From contig CANRAS010000012.1 of the NCBI GenBank assembly GCA_947628655.1, positions 1 to 55,050 of the forward strand: a DNA stretch of 55,050 bases, given 5' to 3'. The notes under the pieces are model-generated. The model made no database searches, was not told where the DNA came from, and saw nothing but the letters and a program-made list of their open reading frames with translations. Below are positions 52,471 to 55,050 of the stretch, piece after piece (positions within the stretch are counted from its first letter, which is position 1; each line of letters begins with the position of its first letter). Position numbers and translations under genes: made by a program. The DNA is from an uncultured Clostridia bacterium. Lineage in GTDB: Bacteria; Bacillota; Clostridia; Oscillospirales; Ruminococcaceae.

Positions 52471-54030
52471 ATGAAGTTCAATGTTTACACGATCATTGCG
52501 TTCGTCTTGTATGCGGTGATTATTCTGGCAATCGGTATTTGGGGCTTTTTGAAAGCCAAAGGCACAAAGGATTATTTCTTGGGCGGAAGACAGCTCGGCA
52601 GTTGGACGACCGCGATTTCCGCGCAGGCGTCCGATATGAGCGGATGGCTCCTTATGGGTCTGCCGGGTTCGGTTTTAGTCGGCGGTATGACCCAAAGCTG
52701 GGTAGCAATAGGGCTGTTTGTCGGCACTTATCTAAACTGGCTTATCGTCGCAAAGCGTCTGCGCAAGATGAGTTACGCGGCGGGCGACGCTATCACCATT
52801 CCCGAATATCTTCAAAAGCGTTTCTTTACGAAATCCCCCGTCGTGCGCCTCGTATGCGCGGTGATAATCTTCTTTTTCTTCCTTATATACACCGCGTCTG
52901 CGTTTAACGGCGGTGCAAAGCTGTTCGGCTTTGTTTTCGGCACGAATTACATACAGTCGCTTACTATCGGCGCGCTTGTAATAATTTCCTATACGTTTTT
53001 AGGCGGATTTCTGGCGGTCTGCTGGACTGACCTTATTCAAGGTATGCTGATGTTCGCGGCGCTCGTTGTTGTGCCTATCGTGGTAGTCGCAAGAGTACCC
53101 GACCTCGGCGCGGCGTTTCAGAACGCGCTGTCCGAAGATACGCTGATTTGCGGAAGTCAGATAACGGACTATTACTGGAGTTTTGTACGCGCTCCCGACG
53201 GCTCTTTGGCGGTAACGACAATCGTTTCGGGGCTTGCGTGGGGACTTGGATATTTCGGTATGCCCCATATCTTAGTGCGCTTTATGGCGATAAAGAACAG
53301 CGATATGATAAAGAAATCCCGCCTTATCGCGACAATTTGGGTGTTCGTGACGCTCGCGGCGGCGGTGCTTGTCGGCGGTCTTGGAATGATATTCCTCCAC
53401 GACCCGCAGAACGCCGAACTTCTCGCGGAATTTAACGCATTGGGCGAAAGCGAGAAGATATTTATGTTCTTATCGAGTTCGCTTTTGCCGTCGCTTATAG
53501 TCGGGGTTATCCTGTCGGCGATACTCGCCGCGATAATGAGTACTGCGGATTCTCAGCTTCTCGTAACGTCCTCGGCGGTGACGAACGATATGTTCAAGAT
53601 TTTCAAGAAAGACGCGTCGGAAAAGACGCTGATGTGGATTTCCCGCGGTACGGTTCTCGTAGTGGCGGTTATCGCGTACCTAATAGCGCTTGACGAAAAC
53701 AGCACGGTTATGGGTTTGGTATCGTACGCGTGGGCAGGTTTAGGCGCGGCGTTCGGACCCGTTATGCTGTTGTCGCTTTTCTGGAAACGAATGACGATGC
53801 CGGGCGCGGTCGCGGGAATTATCACGGGCGGCGCGGCGGTCATAATCTGGGAGAGCGTCGAAGTTCTCAAGAACACGGGCGTTTATTCGCTCCTGCCCGC
53901 GTTCGCTCTTGCGTTGGTCGCGATTATCGTTGTATCTTTAGCGACAAAGGTTGACAGAGCGCAGGTCGATGAACTTTTTGAGAAAGCAAAGGCGCACGAC
54001 CTTGACCAAGTAGAAAACGCGGAGAAGTAA
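52471..54030 (+). CDS. putP: Sodium/proline symporter
   Basis: A 519-residue sodium:solute symporter with about 13 helices. The N-terminus (FNVYTIIAFVLYAVIILAIGIWGF), GGRQLGSWTTAISAQASDMSGWLLMGLPG, and SAILAAIMSTADSQLLVTSSA (Na+ site) match PutP. It would import proline with Na+, which fits the Na+-type ATP synthase. AAAAGGAGAA is the ribosome site. The stop codon lies in a short AAGTAAG-type tract. Confidence 0.95.
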   Translation: MKFNVYTIIAFVLYAVIILAIGIWGFLKAKGTKDYFLGGRQLGSWTTAISAQASDMSGWLLMGLPGSVLVGGMTQSWVAIGLFVGTYLNWLIVAKRLRKMSYAAGDAITIPEYLQKRFFTKSPVVRLVCAVIIFFFFLIYTASAFNGGAKLFGFVFGTNYIQSLTIGALVIISYTFLGGFLAVCWTDLIQGMLMFAALVVVPIVVVARVPDLGAAFQNALSEDTLICGSQITDYYWSFVRAPDGSLAVTTIVSGLAWGLGYFGMPHILVRFMAIKNSDMIKKSRLIATIWVFVTLAAAVLVGGLGMIFLHDPQNAELLAEFNALGESEKIFMFLSSSLLPSLIVGVILSAILAAIMSTADSQLLVTSSAVTNDMFKIFKKDASEKTLMWISRGTVLVVAVIAYLIALDENSTVMGLVSYAWAGLGAAFGPVMLLSLFWKRMTMPGAVAGIITGGAAVIIWESVEVLKNTGVYSLLPAFALALVAIIVVSLATKVDRAQVDELFEKAKAHDLDQVENAEK

Positions 54031-54043
54031 GCGATAAGATGTT

Positions 54044-54226
54044 AAAGTTGCGCCACCCGCTTAACAAATTTCTCTATCCACACTAGCTTTTGTGGCGCAA
54101 CTTTCAAGTTGCGCCACCCGCTTAACAAATTTCTCTATCCACACTAGCTTTTGTGGCGCAACTTTCAAGTTGCGCCGCCCGCTTAAAATATTCCTCTATC
54201 CGCACGCGCTTATGTGGCGCAACTTT
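54044..54226 (+). repeat. Triple tandem AAAGTTGCGCC inverted-repeat element
   Basis: Three units (54044-54104, 54106-54165, 54167-54226; period 61). Each is bounded by AAGTTGCGCC(A/G)C and GTGGCGCAACTTT. Units 1 and 2 are nearly identical; unit 3 differs inside and is almost the same as the single copy at 8515-8575. The remainder of 54031-54308 has no gene or clear promoter. Confidence 0.93.
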
Positions 54227-54308
54227 CGATGTAAGACGTAAGACCTGCTGGTCATTGCGCTGACACTCTCGGAATATGTAACGCAGATTTACGGAAAGGA
54301 ATTGCATT

Positions 54309-54890
54309 ATGGAAAAGACAAAACAGTATACTTGTGTAAACTGCGGAGCGGTGATAACGTCCGAAATATGCCCGTACTGCGGGAGCGTTACGAACGTAAA
54401 GACCGACGAGGCGTATATGGAATACCCCGAAATAAACTGTAAAGAGGCGACGGTGGGGTTCTTTCAAGTTGCGTTCCCGCTGATATTCGCCGTGATGTTT
54501 ACGATAGGCGGGGTAATGGCGATGAACATAGCAATCAAAGGCTTAGCAGGAGAGGACACGCCGATGGTCGTGTTGATGTGCATACCGTTCCTGCTGATAG
54601 GCATAGCCGCGGCGGTCGTAGTCTTAAAGAAAGTTTACAGATACATAGTTCTGAAACGTAAGGGGAAACACATCACGGGAACATTTTACGGCTATTTCGA
54701 CGACAATATTCGGATAAACGGACGCCCCGCGCAGGTGGCAAAAATCCTGGTGGATACTCCGCAAGGCAAACGTTTTATAATGTACCAACTCGGCAGTACC
54801 GAAAGGAATATCGCCGTTAATCAGGAAGTGTGCCTTTTGGTTTACAAAGACATCTTTATGATTGAGAAAAATCCGGGAGTGGAATGGTAG
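54309..54890 (+). CDS. Zinc-ribbon membrane protein (193 aa)
   Basis: An N-terminal zinc ribbon (YTCVNCGAVITSEICPYCGSV, about 8-28), two membrane helices (about 50-75 and 88-112), and a C-terminal strand-rich cytoplasmic domain with short basic segments (KRKGKHITGTFYGYFDDNIRING). Its function is unknown; it recalls a family of small zinc-ribbon envelope proteins also present at 40-42 kb. An AAAGGAATTGC site precedes the ATG. A five-unit heptad array starts two bases after its TAG stop codon. Confidence 0.8.
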   Translation: MEKTKQYTCVNCGAVITSEICPYCGSVTNVKTDEAYMEYPEINCKEATVGFFQVAFPLIFAVMFTIGGVMAMNIAIKGLAGEDTPMVVLMCIPFLLIGIAAAVVVLKKVYRYIVLKRKGKHITGTFYGYFDDNIRINGRPAQVAKILVDTPQGKRFIMYQLGSTERNIAVNQEVCLLVYKDIFMIEKNPGVEW

Positions 54891-54891
54891 G

Positions 54892-54926
54892 TAGAGGTTA
54901 GAAGTAAGATGTAAGAGGTAAGACCT
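54892..54926 (+). repeat. Heptad array, (T/A)AGANGT x5
   Basis: TAG at 54892 and 54899, then AAG at 54906, 54913 and 54920, all seven bases apart, beginning one base after the stop codon. It is followed by the GTTGACACACTAGGGAATACA motif also seen near 2460 and a GCCCCGCC palindrome remnant at the window end. Confidence 0.92.
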
Positions 54927-55050
54927 TTAAGTCAAGAGGTTGACACACTAGGGAATACAGTACGCCCCGCCTACGGCGGTAAAATGTAAAAATACTTAAA
55001 AACCCGCATAACAATGCGAACAAGCAACTGGACTTTGCACCAAAAGAATA

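Overview
The window looks like a chromosome segment from a spore-forming, anaerobic Firmicute of the class Clostridia, probably a gut Oscillospirales/Ruminococcaceae-type organism. The grounds are a SpoIIP sporulation protein, a CIRCE-controlled groES-groEL operon, an F-type ATP synthase with a Na+-type c subunit, strong AGGAGG ribosome sites, near-consensus TTGACA-17-TATAAT promoters in front of many genes, and Ser/Thr-rich lipoproteins. The assignment is inferred from gene content; no 16S gene is present.

Layout. 0.1-8.1 kb: an acetyltransferase, cell-surface genes (transglutaminase-like lipoprotein, GH3 lipoprotein with an SPFH membrane protein, sortase-anchored InlB-type repeat protein) and a small HTH regulator. 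8.7-10.5 kb: a VanR/VanS-like two-component pair. 10.7-12.1 kb: a phage-type lysis cassette (coiled-coil membrane protein, holin, GH25 lysozyme). 12.4 kb: tRNA-Leu. 13.1-17.2 kb: a membrane protein with two possible PH-like regions, a patatin-like lipase and a lipoprotein. 17.3-18.8 kb: an orphan phage terminase. 20.1-30 kb, all minus strand: polysaccharide deacetylase, bactofilin, then the full ATP synthase operon atpZ-I-B-E-F-H-A-(new 41-aa ORF)-G-D-C. 30.5-31.7 kb: two toxin-antitoxin pairs (BrnTA; PIN/Phd). 32-33.8 kb: ABC exporter. 34.4-36.5 kb: groES-groEL. 36.8-38.8 kb: nadA-mnmA. 39.3-39.6 kb: tRNA-Val, -Asp, -Gly. 40-42.3 kb: three zinc-ribbon membrane proteins. 42.5-43.7 kb: spoIIP. 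44.3-54.9 kb: a plus-strand run with a DUF1858 protein, trmK, a Nif3-like gene, rqcH, valS, a nucleotidyltransferase, putP and a zinc-ribbon membrane protein.

The coding content is mostly recognisable; the unusual part is what lies between the genes. Nearly every intergenic space is a mosaic of a few repeat families. (1) Arrays of degenerate 7-bp units, (TAGNNNN)n, ((T/A)AGANGT)n or (AGTNNNN)n, usually about five units, with a strong habit of starting exactly at, or containing, the stop codon of the adjacent gene (at least 12 genes here). (2) GC-rich palindromes with a near-constant CCGCC-NNN-GGCGG tip and variable but base-paired lower stems. (3) A 200-330 bp multi-hairpin element in three copies whose main 14-bp hairpin shows compensatory base changes. 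(4) A roughly 61-bp element ending in AAAGTTGCGCC inverted repeats, once in triple tandem. (5) A 25-bp GCGTTTTCCGCGAAGCGG repeat. (6) A block found downstream of both tRNA loci. One locus (19,457-19,627) also holds a long nested hairpin followed by a perfect three-armed cloverleaf.

The best candidates for something undescribed are the stop-codon-docked heptad arrays and the three-copy covarying hairpin element. I know of no named family for either, but a database search is needed before calling them new.
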